DNA of 64,000 nt from Jaminaea rosea (GCF_003144245.1 NW_020289988.1:434001-498000); one strand, 5' to 3'. Shown: positions 22,753-34,503, counted from the stretch's first letter. Notes: generated by a model not told the origin, from the letters alone. Translations and numbers: made by a program.

Positions 22753-24333
22753 ATGGTGTCCCCCTCTTCTACGCGCCTCGACGGCCGCCTCTACACCCTC
22801 GTCACCTTCGCCCTCATCCTCACTGCCCTAGCCAACTGCGCATCCGCCTCGTCATCTCATTCCAACCGTATCGACTCCCGCACGACCATCAACAGTCATT
22901 TGCGCCGAGCCACCTCCTCCAACCAAGTCACGGTTCACCACTCTCCACCCGCCCGAGGCTCAGTCTGGGATGCCTCAACTGGCAAGCTACGCGGTCGCGC
23001 TCGCGGCCTCCTCCATCACAGGTGGCACGGCGTCGAAGCAGCGCAGAAGCGTGACCTCATCTCTGATGTAGTGGACACGGTCTCAGGCGCATTGCGCATC
23101 GATACCGACGACAGCTGGGGCGTCTCGGTCGCACGAGCGCAGAATGACCATCAGGACAACGAGTGGCTGGTCACGGCCTCGTACGGCACGCCGGCGCAGC
23201 AGATGCAGGTGGTTCTGGACTCGGGATCCGCAGACGGGTACGTGTACAGCCCGGCGTGCTGCTATGCGTCCAACCACTCCGCTTTCGATCCAGCACGGTC
23301 GAGCTCGTTCAATAACCGTACGCTGGATGGAAAGACGGGCAGGCAGGTGAGAGCCCCAGCAGGCACGCCCGGCACAGAATGGAATGTCACGTATGGCTCT
23401 GGGAGGGGCATTCAGGGCTACCTCGGCCTGGACACGGTGTCCTTCGGCTCAAACCTCCGCATAGAGAACATGACCTTCGCCCTCGCCACGGGCGCGACTG
23501 GCGGCTCCTCCTCGGGCAAGATGGAAGGCCTCATCGGCTTCGCCCCTTCACGCTCTTTAGACCCGTACTACCCAGGAGGATGGAACGACCCACTCGAGGA
23601 AGGGGTGCGGGAAGGCAAACTAACAAAGCCTTACCTTACCGCTACGCTGGTGGAAGCGGAGCGTCGTACTGGCCTCGGTGGGGGAGGACGCTACACCTTT
23701 GGCAGTCTGGACAGTGCAGCTGCAAGGACAGAGCCGACGTGGCTCAATGCCACCAGCTCCAACTACTGGGGCATCTCCTACGACTCGATTCGCATTGGCT
23801 CAACGGACGTGGACGACCCAGCGGACAAGTACCACCGCATGATCGTTGACACTGGAACCGCTCTCGTCTTGTTCAGCGAGACGATCACGGACAAGATCAA
23901 CGCGCAGATTGCAAATAGTGTCAAGCTACAAGATGAAGGCGGCGAAGAAGGGGCGGGAAGCACGAGCAATCCATGGCTGGTCCCTTGTCGTACGGGCTTG
24001 CCGGAGTACGAGGCCCGTCTGTCGGCCGACAAGCGCAACAAGCCCTTTAGCATCACACTCGGCGGGCAGGAGTTCACCGTACCCGTGAGCAGATTCGTCT
24101 TCTGGCCCTTGGAGCCACGGCCGACCATGAACGCCACGGTTCCCTTCGAGGACATGTGCCTCTCGGCCTTCCAGCCCACGAGTGCGCCCTTTGCCGTACT
24201 GGGGGACGTCTTCATTCGAGGGCACGTCGTGACCTTTGATACGGGAGTGCCCGTTCCCGCTAACCAGACAAAGGCGAGTGCAGCCTTCAGTGGTAGGAGG
24301 ATTGGGGTGGCGAAGAGGAAGGGGGAGCCGTGA
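22753..24333 (+). CDS. Secreted or vacuolar pepsin-like aspartic protease (family A1)
   Basis: A single exon of 526 aa. A hydrophobic segment after a short basic N-terminus (about residues 13-33, LYTLVTFALILTALANCASA) looks like a signal peptide or anchor. It is followed by a propeptide of about 100 residues. The mature region starts with the family's EWLVTASYGTPAQQMQVVL. The two catalytic aspartates lie in VLDSGSADGY (near 157) and IVDTGTALVLF (near 367). The first motif is DSG rather than the usual DTG, and the next residues differ from the standard DLWV. Several N-glycosylation sequons (NHS, NRT, NVT, NMT, NAT) support export. The flap glycine and WGISYDSIRIGS strand are present. The exact substrate cannot be told; it may be a yapsin-like or vacuolar enzyme. 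Confidence 0.88.
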   Translation: MVSPSSTRLDGRLYTLVTFALILTALANCASASSSHSNRIDSRTTINSHLRRATSSNQVTVHHSPPARGSVWDASTGKLRGRARGLLHHRWHGVEAAQKRDLISDVVDTVSGALRIDTDDSWGVSVARAQNDHQDNEWLVTASYGTPAQQMQVVLDSGSADGYVYSPACCYASNHSAFDPARSSSFNNRTLDGKTGRQVRAPAGTPGTEWNVTYGSGRGIQGYLGLDTVSFGSNLRIENMTFALATGATGGSSSGKMEGLIGFAPSRSLDPYYPGGWNDPLEEGVREGKLTKPYLTATLVEAERRTGLGGGGRYTFGSLDSAAARTEPTWLNATSSNYWGISYDSIRIGSTDVDDPADKYHRMIVDTGTALVLFSETITDKINAQIANSVKLQDEGGEEGAGSTSNPWLVPCRTGLPEYEARLSADKRNKPFSITLGGQEFTVPVSRFVFWPLEPRPTMNATVPFEDMCLSAFQPTSAPFAVLGDVFIRGHVVTFDTGVPVPANQTKASAAFSGRRIGVAKRKGEP

Positions 24334-24695
24334 GGCGCAGCAAGAGGGAAGAGGAGATGGACCCGATTCGTATCCCTTTAGCCCGCGCCAGTTGTGGCAG
24401 CAAGGACTTTGTAGAGTGGACAGATGACAGACTTGGGGTCGCCATCCGTATCACGTAGCTAGCTTAGCATCTTTGGGCAACTCAGTGGCGAGACCCCGTA
24501 GTCGTAGTAGAGTAGTCACCTTTTTTCGTAATCGAAGCGATGCATGGGCGCATCATCACACCACACCACACTCTCTCGTGTCGCCGAATGACTTCGCTGT
24601 GGCGGGATATCGGGCGTATTGATTTGATCGTGAGAGGAGAACGACAAAACAAGAGCGAGCGCGGGACCGGACAGCCTGTCGAGGGTTGGCACGCC
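24334..24695. other. Convergent 3' region between the aspartic protease and PNO1
   Basis: A 362-bp stretch holding the two 3' ends. It is more AT-rich than its surroundings. Nothing else is recognised. Confidence 0.5.
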
Positions 24696-25690
24696 TCACG
24701 CACGCTGGCGTTGCCTGGCAGCGACCGTCTTGAGCTGTCGGAGCGAGAGAGCAGGGTCAGGATCGCAGCATGTCAGCGCAAGAGCTCTTGTTACGCGTCC
24801 TTAGGTATCGTGGGCTCGGACAAACTCACATGCGCGTATACCTTTCCAGGCGGGCTACCCAAGACAAGACTGACACAGGCATTCCTGGCAGTCCTGATAG
24901 CCTGGAATCCCCCCAAGATATGAATACGATCGTCCGCCAAGACGATACGAGTGCGAGTAGCATTCTCAATCGCATATCGCGTCCTCCCATCCTTTCCCGC
25001 CAATCGTCCAATAGCCCTACTCAGATGATCCCCCTGAAGAGTCTTGACGTCCTTAATCTGGAACGTGTCAATGAAAACGTCGTCCAATCTCAGCAGGGCA
25101 ACAGCGTCGTCCGCCTCAAATCCCAAGGCGTAAGCGCGAAGCATGTCTGCCCCCTTCTGTACCAGTCCTACATCAGGGGTGTGAGGGGAGGAACGGATCT
25201 CGACGCATTTGCGAGGTACGTTCATGCGTACTTGGAGGTGGGCTACGTCCACTAGCGGGGTGTAGAGTTTGGGCCAGTCCGATTTGAGAGGGGTGAGACG
25301 ATGTGGAGGGATGGGGATGCGGCGTAGCTGAGATTGCTTGGAGGAAGAGGAGGACGACGACGAGGCCGCAGATTGTTGGGTACGGGAGAGGGGGGCGAAG
25401 GAGGGGCGGGAGGATGAGCCTGACTCTGCGGCTGCTGAGCCAGCTTCGCCGTCGTCGAGGTCCATCCCGCCGTTGATGCCTGCGGCGCCTTCAGGTGCAG
25501 ACGGGACGGTCGAGCTCGACCCGATCAAGAGGTCCTCATCGTCGTCGTCATCAACGCCGTTGCGAGAAGCAGCCGGCATGCTCGCCTTGGTACTGCTCCC
25601 GACGATGGACGACTTGACCGATTCTTTACCCTTGGAGACGGAGGAGAGGGTGCGAGGCGCTACGCTTGATGCTGATGAGGAGGAGACCAT
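24696..25690 (-). CDS. PNO1: Pno1/Dim2 KH-domain ribosome assembly factor
   Basis: Two exons (25690-24830 and 24734-24696, intron 24735-24829) encode 299 aa. The KH-type fold carries family hallmarks: LHRL-like PPHRLTPLKSDWPKLYTPL, MNVPRKCVEIR, KGADMLRAYALGFEADDAVA, IGRLAGKDGRTRYAIENATR and ILGGFQAIRTARNA. A short 12-residue final exon supplies the conserved basic tail LKTVAARQRQRA, which would be lost without the intron. Pno1/Dim2 binds the 3' region of pre-18S rRNA in pre-40S particles and works with the Dim1 methylase and Nob1. The first 130 residues are acidic and Ser-rich and vary between species. The open frame runs further upstream to 26155, but that extension is low in conservation, so I chose the Met at 25690. 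Confidence 0.93.
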
Positions 25691-26386
25691 TATGCTGGGT
25701 GACGTTGCGGTGGAGATGGAGGGGGAGGATGCAAAGGTGGCTAAGCAACGGCGGGCGAGCGGGCGGGCTGCGAGGCTGTCCAGAGAAATTTGACTTCGAG
25801 GCGAGGCGAGGTAAGGCGAGGCGAAGCGGAGGGCCGCGCTCGGAACGGAGGCAGAGGGGGTTGAATTTAAGTGGGGCTTGTCATCCTTGTGCAGGGTGCG
25901 CCGATTTGTATTCATTCGATATCGATGTGTAGTCATTTTCGATTCGATTTGATTTTTCATTGGAGTCGACCGAGCAGCGATAGGGGCGTAACACAATCGA
26001 AGGTCAAGTCGAGTCGCGAGGAACGGAGGGGAGAAGGGGAGGTGGGGATATGGCGGAGGGAGGGAGAAGGAAAGACACAGAGGCGGGGTTGAAAGTTGTA
26101 GAGAGATGGCGAGGAGATGAACAGGGGCGTGGCTCGTCGCGGTCGTCGTCGTCATCGTCGTCTTCGTTATTCGTGCGTGCGAACGGAAGAGGGGTGAGCC
26201 GGGGCGGTAAGGAGCTGACAGAGATGCTATGCTGGCTTGATGCAGCCTCTAAGCGTCTCTTCCTCGCTGCACCGACATCCCGTCCTCATCACCTTGTCGC
26301 CCACCTAAAGCACGCAGCGCCTGGCCATGACGCCTGCAACCCCCTTCTATGCGCCAGCGCTGCGCTACACCTAAGTCGCCGCACGC
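25691..26386. other. Intergenic region between PNO1 and YOP1
   Basis: A 696-bp stretch holding the PNO1 promoter and the YOP1 3' UTR (both minus strand). It contains GAGG-rich segments and a TCG-rich run near 26140-26165. No gene is supported. Confidence 0.5.
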
Positions 26387-27359
<973 letters not shown>

Positions 27360-28054
27360 TGTTGCGAGTCTGAAAAAGTGGGGGCGTGAAAGGGTAGCTC
27401 TTGATGTGATGTCGTTTCTCTCAGAAGTATCTCAGCAAACGCTGTTGGGTCGTGATGATCTCGTGAGTGTGAGTTGATGAGAAGATAGAAAGGAAGGACG
27501 ACGAAGCGGGCCACACAGACAACGACGAGCAGGGCGGCCGAGGCGCACGGCAGAAGGCCAGCGCTGCTGCTGGCTGAGTGAGTGACTGAGTGTCATAGGG
27601 TCGACCCTCGCTCGCTCCCTCTCTCTTCGCTGGTGCCTCGACAAACTAAGCGGCATGGCGGGGCGGGGCGGGGCGGTGCGGTGCGAGGTGCGGGCAAGCA
27701 AGACTGCAAAGTGGAGCCGCCCGCTCACTCAACTCGACGCTCGATGGCTCAAAGGAAGGAGCCCGCGTGAGAGAAGCACAATCAGAGCACGCGAGTCGAA
27801 CCGTTCGCTCAAATGGAGCAGGCATGACGATGTGGTAGCGACGGGGGTGACGAGTCCGCACTCGTCGCGTTGGACAGCCTTGTTGCGGGCCGTCATCCCT
27901 GTTGCCTGAACTATCCCCTGAGGGCAAAGGCCTCGCTCGCGCCCGCGCTCTCGGCGCCGCCCGACATCATCGAGGCTGCGTGGGCGTGGCTCGTGCACGG
28001 GCGCTCTCTGGCTGAGCCAACACTTTTTGTCTTCCCTTTCCACCACTCGCAGCC
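27360..28054. other. Divergent promoter region of YOP1 and CUL4
   Basis: A 695-bp stretch with a GGCGG-rich tract near 27658-27690. No conserved frame is seen; it should hold both promoters. Confidence 0.5.
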
Positions 28055-30800
28055 ATGACCATCGCTGCGCCTAGAGGGCCGCTATCGCAGGCATTCGCTC
28101 GCTCTTCGACATCACCAGCTTCACCTTCGTCTGCCTCGTCGTCGTCTGCTTCTCCCTTTGCCGCCCTCTTCGGTGCTGGTCAGAATGGCGGCAACGCAGC
28201 AAAGCGCCACCGAGGCCTGGCTCCCTCGATTGCCGTCAAGAATGCCAAGGGTGTGTGCAGACGATCTCTCTGACAATCTGTGTGCACTCACTCATGCCTC
28301 TCGCTCCTCGACCTGCTCAGCGCCTTCCGCAATCAAACCCAACTTTGCCCCTCAGAACCTGGCACTCGTCTCTCGCTCTCTGCGGACCATCCTTTCCTCC
28401 AGCTCCAGCAGTGGGCAAGAATTGACCATCTCCTTGGAGCAGCTCTACAATGTCGTCGAGTCGCTCGTCCACGTCGCAAACGTCGGCGCAGACTTGTACG
28501 AGCGAGTCAAGATGGAGGGGGAGAGGGCTGCCGTTGAAGTGGCGCGCGATCTAAAGAATCAGATGAGCAGTTCAGCGTGGTTGGCGGCGTTGGCTACGGC
28601 GTGGCAGCAGTGGCTGCGGAGAATTGTGAGCTGGCGCCCGAGAACTGTAAGCGGAGAGCATGCTGACGCCTCATTGCGCTTCCATACCCGCAGGCTACTG
28701 TCTCTGATGTCCTCGTCACTCTCGACTCTGGTTACGTCCTCTCGCATCCCGAGCTGCAGACCTCGCACCGCCTCCTCATCGATCTGTTCACGCACCACGT
28801 CATCGACGATCAGGCTATCCTGGACAAGGCCCTTGGGGACTTGTCCAAGAGCATAGACGGCGAACGAGATGGCTCCCTCACAGCTGCGTATCGCCCTCTG
28901 CATACACCCCTCCTCGCCCTCTTCCTGCGCCTCGATCGCTACTCGGCGATGGAAGAGCGAATCCTCACCGACACACGCACCTTTTACTCGCTCGAAGCTG
29001 CCAATCTGGCGTCTCAAGGTGCCACCGCATCTTCAGCAGAAGCGCTCGAGACGTACCTCACTCACGCTCAGAAGCGCATCGAGGAGGAGACGCAGCGAGC
29101 TCAGTGGCTACTGGAGGTGCAGAAGGGGCGCGAATGTCTCGTGACCACGACTCGCGAGGAGCTCGTCAAGAAGCAAGCAGAGTGGCTTACGGCAGGGCTG
29201 CCCACCCTTCTCCTCGCTGGCGGCAGTGGCGCGCACCTCGGCCCTCTTTCCCTCTTGTACCGCCAGCTCCTCTCCGTCGGCCTTCTCGAGCCCCTCACAA
29301 AGGTCTTTGTCGATCACATTATTGCTGTGGGAACCACAATCGTCAATCCGCCCTCAGCTGCCAAGGCATCGAAGGTCCCTCACCCACCCAAGAGCGAAGA
29401 GGACAAAGAGCTGCTTCGCCTCGCTGCAGCAGACGAGGACGCTCTCATTGAGCGCTTGATCGATTTCAAGGACACCATCGACGCAACCGTGGAGCAAGCC
29501 TTCGAGAAGCACGACTCTTTCCTCGTGAAGCGCAAGGAAGGCTTCGAGCGTGTAGTCAACTCGCGCACAGGCGGAGGAAAGGTGGCCGAGCTCTGTGCCA
29601 AGTACCTCGATGTGAAGCTCAAGAGCGGGAACAGGACAATGAGTGATGAGGAGCTGGAGAGATGCCTCGACGCTGCGTTGACCCTCTTCAGATACACGCA
29701 TGCGAAGGACATGTTTGAGGTAAGCCCGCGCAGGGAGATGTCAATCGGCCTAGCCTGCCATTGCTGACGACGTTGCCGCCCCTTTCTCCCTCCTCGCTCG
29801 CCACCAGGAATTTTACAAACGTCACTTCGCCAAGCGCCTCCTCCTGAATCGCTCCGCCTCAAGTGACGCCGAACAGTCGATGCTGCTCAAGCTCAAAGAC
29901 GAGTGCGGCCCCGCCTTCACGCAGCGTCTCGAAACAATGCTCAAGGACATCACGCTGAGCGACGAGATGATGAAGGCCTTCTCCTCCATGCAGAGCAAAG
30001 CGCTCAGCGAGACGGAGGGCGAAGACTTCGAGCTATCAGTCAACGTGCTCACTCAAGCGCACTGGCCCACCTACCCGATGGTAGAGGTTAGAATTCCTCC
30101 TGCGATGGCCACCGCGACGGAGCGCTTCCAGACCTTCTACGGTGCTCGAGCCGCAGGAAGAAGACTGCACTGGGCCCACTCCCTCGGTACATGCGTGCTG
30201 CGCGCCTCCTTCCCCACCAAGGCAGGCAAGGGCAAGCCAGCAGGCGAAGACGTCAAAGAATTGCACGTCTCTGAATTCCAAGCAATCGTCCTCCTCCTCT
30301 TCTCCGACCTTGCACCGGGGGAGAAGCTCCACTACTCTGCCATCAAAGAGCAGACGGGGCTCGACGATACGGAGCTCAAACGCACCCTCCAATCCCTGGC
30401 TTGCGGGCAAATCCCCACACGCGTCCTCCGCAAAGAGCCTCAGGGTCGCGAGGTGGACGCAGAGCTGGACTCGTTTGGTCTCAACGAGCACTTCAAGAAC
30501 GATCGACATCGCGTGCGTATCAATCAGATCCAGATGCGAGAGACGCGCGAAGAACAGGCATCGACCCAATCCCGCGTTCTTCTGGATCGCGATCTCGTTC
30601 TGCAGGCCGCGGCGGTTAGGGTGCTCAAGGCGCGCAAGCAGTTGACTCATGCTGAGCTGCTTCAGGAAGTGGTGGACGCGATCAAGAGTCGGTTCCATGT
30701 GGATGTGGGTGAGGTGAAGAAGACGTTTGAGAAGTTGATTGAGAAGGAGTATATGGAGAGGGTTGAGGGGCAGAGAGGGGTGTATCGTTACTTGGCGTGA
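28055..30800 (+). CDS. CUL4: Cullin-4-type ubiquitin ligase scaffold
   Basis: Four exons (28055-28250, 28321-28625, 28694-29719, 29808-30800) encode 839 aa. The cullin repeats are followed by the cullin homology domain, which contains DEELERCLDAALTLFRYTHA, EFYKRHFAKRLL, SLACG and NQIQMRETREEQ. These segments resemble Cul4 more than Cul1 or Cul3. The C-terminal winged-helix domain holds the neddylation region (VRVLKARKQLTHAELLQ, with the Lys after VRVL) and ends YRYLA. Cul4 with DDB1 forms CRL4 ligases acting in DNA damage response, chromatin and replication control in the nucleus. I placed the second donor at 28626 because that gives the length expected between TAW and SDVL; another in-frame donor lies at 28647. 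The stop is 23 bp from that of convergent SEC20. Confidence 0.9.
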
Positions 30801-30823
30801 CGTGACGCGACGTGCCATTTGAT

Positions 30824-32538
30824 TCAGAGCTCGTCGTGCTGCGCGGGTGCATTTTGCTCGGGCGAGTTCTGCTCGGCCTCGATCACTTCCTCGACGATCT
30901 CCGGCTCCTCTTCGACGAATACGACCTCCTCTACTACTTCCTCCACCACCGCGTCATCGTCATCGTCGTCGTCACCGTACTGCTGCTGCATTCCCGCCGG
31001 CGTTTCCGCAGAGAAAAAGGAGCTGACCACCTCGTCGACCGCTTGGGTTAATGGCTGCGCCGTCTCCCCGGCCGCTGCGGCTGCCGATCCGGCTGCGACT
31101 GCCGCTTCGGCCGCTGACGATGCGCGGGCTGCCGCTTCCATAGATGAGGAGGACGACGACGAGTATTGGGCTGCTTCGACGGATGAGAGACGAGCTGCTT
31201 CCTCGACGGACGAGACTCGAGCCGCTTCCGCAATCGAAGATGCGCGAGCGACCTCCTCCATTGACGATACTCGCGCTGCCTCCTGCATCGACGAGACGCG
31301 GGCTGCTTCTGCGGCAGAGGACTGCGCTGCCTCCTCGCTGGCTCTGCTGGCTGCTGCGGAGAGGGAGGATGATGACGACGAGGAGGAGGAGCTTGCCGCG
31401 GCCGCCGCCGCTACCGCCGCCGCAGATTGAGCTGCCGCTGCAGCCACCTCGCTCGCCTTGCTCTTTGCCGCCTCTGCCAGACTGGCTGACACGACGCTGC
31501 TGCTACTACTCTTGCTAGCCGCAGCGGCGGCGGCCACCGCCTTCGCTGACTCCTTTGCAGCAGCCTGCGCCGCCCCTTTGGGCCCTAAGATGCCCACCCC
31601 TCTGAACAAGAGGGCCACGACGGCCATACCGCGATCCCAGATCCTGACCTTGAGTACGTAGCCCACACAGGCAAAGAAGAAGAGGTAGGCCGCCATTAAC
31701 ATGAGGAAGTCCCATCTATCCCTGCTCTTCATGCCTTTCAATATCTTGCCCGAGTTGGTCATCAGCAGCTGGAAGGAGGCGTAGTCCATTCCTAGCTCTG
31801 CGAGGGATTGGGAGCTTTCGTCTAGGAGGGTGAGGGAGTGGGAGGATTGGACTAGGGAGTGGGAGAGGGTTTGTAGCGTGGATTGGAGCGAGGAGGTGAG
31901 CTGAGAGCTGTGTTGCGCAGCAGAGGTGCTGTCGGGGTCGTTTGAGGTTGGTTTCGCGTTGCGAGATGCGGGTTGGAGACCACCGTTGATTGGCTTGTAC
32001 GAGGGAGGAGGAGCGGATGAGTCGGAGCGTGGGACTTCTTCCGCTGGAGGTGGGCGTCGTTTCGTCTTGTTCTCGGCCAGGCCTCGACGAGCGGAGAGGA
32101 GGGCTTGTCGAGCAGAAGAGCGGACGCTGGCGGCGATGCGAAAGGAGACACGCTCTGATGAGCATACGCTTTGTGCTCTCGCGCAGTCGAGCTAACTCAC
32201 CTAGCATACTGCGCCTTTACCCTCGCCCACTCGACCTCAAGGACCTCATCGCTCCCACCCCTCTCGTCGCGCACCTCATCCAAGATAGCATCGCCTTCCC
32301 TCAGAAAGCGCTTGCAATCATCCAGAGCATCGTTGAGTTCTTGCTCGTAGCCGGCAAAGGCGGCCTGAGCTTGCTGGGCGGAGGCTGGGGACGAAGAAGA
32401 GGATGAGGCGAGGCGAGGGAGTTGGAAGGACTGGACGTCTCGCAGGCGGAGGGTAAGGGGTGTGATGAGGGCGCTGAGCTCGGGAGGGAAGCGTGAAGAT
32501 TGTGTTGGCTGCGTTGACGCTGTTGCCGTAGCCATCAT
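30824..32538 (-). CDS. SEC20: Sec20-type SNARE of Golgi-to-ER retrograde transport, with HDEL tail
   Basis: Two exons (32538-32201 and 32126-30824) encode 546 aa. The N-terminal cytosolic region is helical. A Sec20/BNIP1-type SNARE region (LTLLDESSQSLAELGMDYAS to LLMTNSGKILKGMKSRDRWD) leads into one membrane anchor (FLMLMAAYLFFFACVGYVLKV). The roughly 250-residue lumenal part is Ala/Ser-rich with a nine-residue repeat, then an acidic region, and ends HDEL, the ER retrieval signal also carried by yeast Sec20. Sec20 works with Use1, Ufe1 and Sec22 and the Dsl1 tether to receive COPI vesicles at the ER. The start could be either of two adjacent ATGs (32538, 32535). It is divergent from the GET1 fusion gene, 195 bp away. 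Confidence 0.93.
31175..31310 (-). repeat. 27-bp coding minisatellite in SEC20 (nine-residue repeat)
   Basis: About five successive units of nine residues are visible in the lumenal domain: AARVSSMQE, AARVSSMEE, VARASSIAE, AARVSSVEE and AARLSSVEA. Boundaries are approximate. Confidence 0.8.
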
Positions 32539-32733
32539 TGGGAGGCAGCTGGTGTTGGTTGCGAAAGAAAGAAAGAAAGCAGGCGCGATTCGAGGCACGC
32601 ACGCATCGGCCCTCGACTTGCTGCGACGTGGAGGCGAGACGCGGACCGCGGGCGGGGCTGGCGATGATTGCCTTTGATCACTTCTTCCTTCGCCATCAAT
32701 TCATCCCATCCAACGACTTCGCGCCCGCCAACA

Positions 32734-34503
32734 ATGGACGCAGTAGTGGACGAGGTCATAGCGGAGAGTGCCGATCAAAGCTTCGAGAAGGCTGCCTCGA
32801 CGATCGGCCACCTCACCTTGCCCAGCACAACCCTCTGGCTTCACCCGGCCATCGTCATCCTCCTTACTGCCTCCCTTTCGCACACCCTCAAGTCCATCGG
32901 GAGTGAGGCGATTCTCACCTTTCTCGTCCAGCCCACCCATTCTTTCCTCTTTCAGCGAGGACTCGCTCGCAAGCAAAGCGTATTGAAGCGTGACCTCTTT
33001 GAGACGCGCCAACAATTAGGAAAGACGAGCAGCCAAGACGAGTTTGCCAAATGGGCCAAACTGCGTCGTAAAGTGGACAAAACGCTGGCCGAACTGGAGG
33101 GGGTCAACAAATCCCTTTCCTCGTCTCGATCCACGCTGAGCATGATTGTCAAGGCGCTTCTGTTCATCGTGACTACCTTGGCGCCCTTTGCGGTGACAAC
33201 GTATTATAGGAAGACGCCCATCTTCTGGCTTCCTCCGGGAGCGGCTATTCCACCAATGGCGCTCATTCGTGGGGGCAAGAAGGCCGGTGGGACGGCTGCG
33301 GCTAATTGGCTGGGTCCGATGGGATGGGTGCTTAGCTTGCCGAGCGCACCGGCCGGTACGTAGCGGCGAGGGTCGCAAACATCGTCCCTCCACGCTCTGA
33401 CCCTTCTTCTCCTTTCCTCCTTCGTCATCGCAGGCGCCGTCTCCGCCACAGTCTGGAATATGGTCTGTGGCCGCATCCTCGGCATGCTCACCTCCCTCCT
33501 CAAGGACATGGTCCTCCTCGCACTCGCCCTCGTCTCACCAGTCGACGATTCTAAGCTAAAGCCAATCAGCTCCGCCTCCTCCTCGGCCCGCACCCTCTGC
33601 TACTCCATCGGCCTCGCCTCATGCAGCTTCGCCTTCTCACAGTTCGCCCAACTAGAGATCCTAGCAGGGATAGACCTAAGCTCGCAGTTTGGAGGTCACT
33701 ACCAGTTCCTCACCAACCTCAGCCTCGCATTCACTTTCGCCACATTGCTCGCCTCACTCGCCCACACCCTCTCCCCCTCCGTGCGACCCCTGCGAGTCGT
33801 GAAGCGCCTCCTCGCAACCTTTACCCTCCCCGCAGAGCTAATGGTCTCCCTCCTCTACTGGACCGTCCTAGCGATCAACCCCTCTCTCCTCATTCCCGAA
33901 CGAGAAGTAGCCGACCCGCTCAACCCAGGTCAATTCGTCATGGAACCCGTTCGCCTACCCTGGGTAGTAGACCTAACCATGCACGCCTTCCCCGCCATCT
34001 TCCTCGTAGTGGATTTCCTCTTCTTCTCCCCACCTCTACCCCTCTCGGTGCGGAGGCTCACGACGAGCTGGCCAACGTACAGTGCAGGGTTGGCCGTATT
34101 CGCCTATTGGGGGTGGGAGAGCCTCTGCGCCTCCAAGAATGGGCATTACCCCTACCCCTTGTTGGGATTGATGAGTACGACGCAACGGGCCCTGTTCCAC
34201 GTAGCGTGCGTCTTTGTTACGGTGGCCGTCTTGTTGGGGATCAATGCTGTGCATGGGGTCATGGATAGGAAGGTCTTGGGCAGGCGATGGACGTGGGGGA
34301 GTGAGGAGGCAGTGCAGGCTGAAGCGAGGGTGAAGGCCGAGAAGAAGGGACAGAGCGAGAAGCGGGAGAAGGAAGGTATGGAAGAGCCCGTCGCGCAGTC
34401 GATCAAGACGTCAGCTGTACCGGCTGCGTCGGAGGGAGAGCAGCTGCGGCAACGCCCCGTCGGTACAGGTGCGACGTCAGGGAAGGAACACGATGAGCTG
34501 TAG
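32734..34503 (+). CDS. GET1: Get1 fused in frame to a FAR-17a/AIG1-like membrane hydrolase domain, ending in HDEL
   Basis: Two exons (32734-33355 and 33434-34503; intron GTACGT...GCAG, 78 bp) give 563 aa. Residues 1 to about 225 are a complete Get1/WRB: lumenal N-terminus, first helix, a cytosolic coiled coil with the family core SSQDEFAKWAKLRRKVDK, a second helix, then GPMGWVLSLPSAPAGAVSA leading into the third. The splice lies inside this last motif, so the intron must be removed to finish Get1. The frame then continues without a stop into a six-helix FAR-17a/AIG1 domain (about 245-495). This keeps Thr301 in QFLTN and His391 in DLTMHAFP, equivalent to the Thr/His pair of human AIG1/ADTRP, which hydrolyse fatty-acid esters of hydroxy fatty acids. 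The charged tail ends KEHDEL. Get1 with Get2 is the ER receptor for Get3 carrying tail-anchored proteins. Confidence 0.88.

Noticed and set aside
25691-26155. N-terminal extension of Pno1 in the long open frame
   Set aside because: The extra 155 residues are low complexity, atypical for the family and probably 5' UTR read-through.
33460-34503. A separate FAR-17a/AIG1 gene starting at the Met at 33460
   Set aside because: That Met lies inside the last conserved Get1 motif (VWNMVCG). Using it would leave Get1 without its third helix, so the fused reading is preferred.
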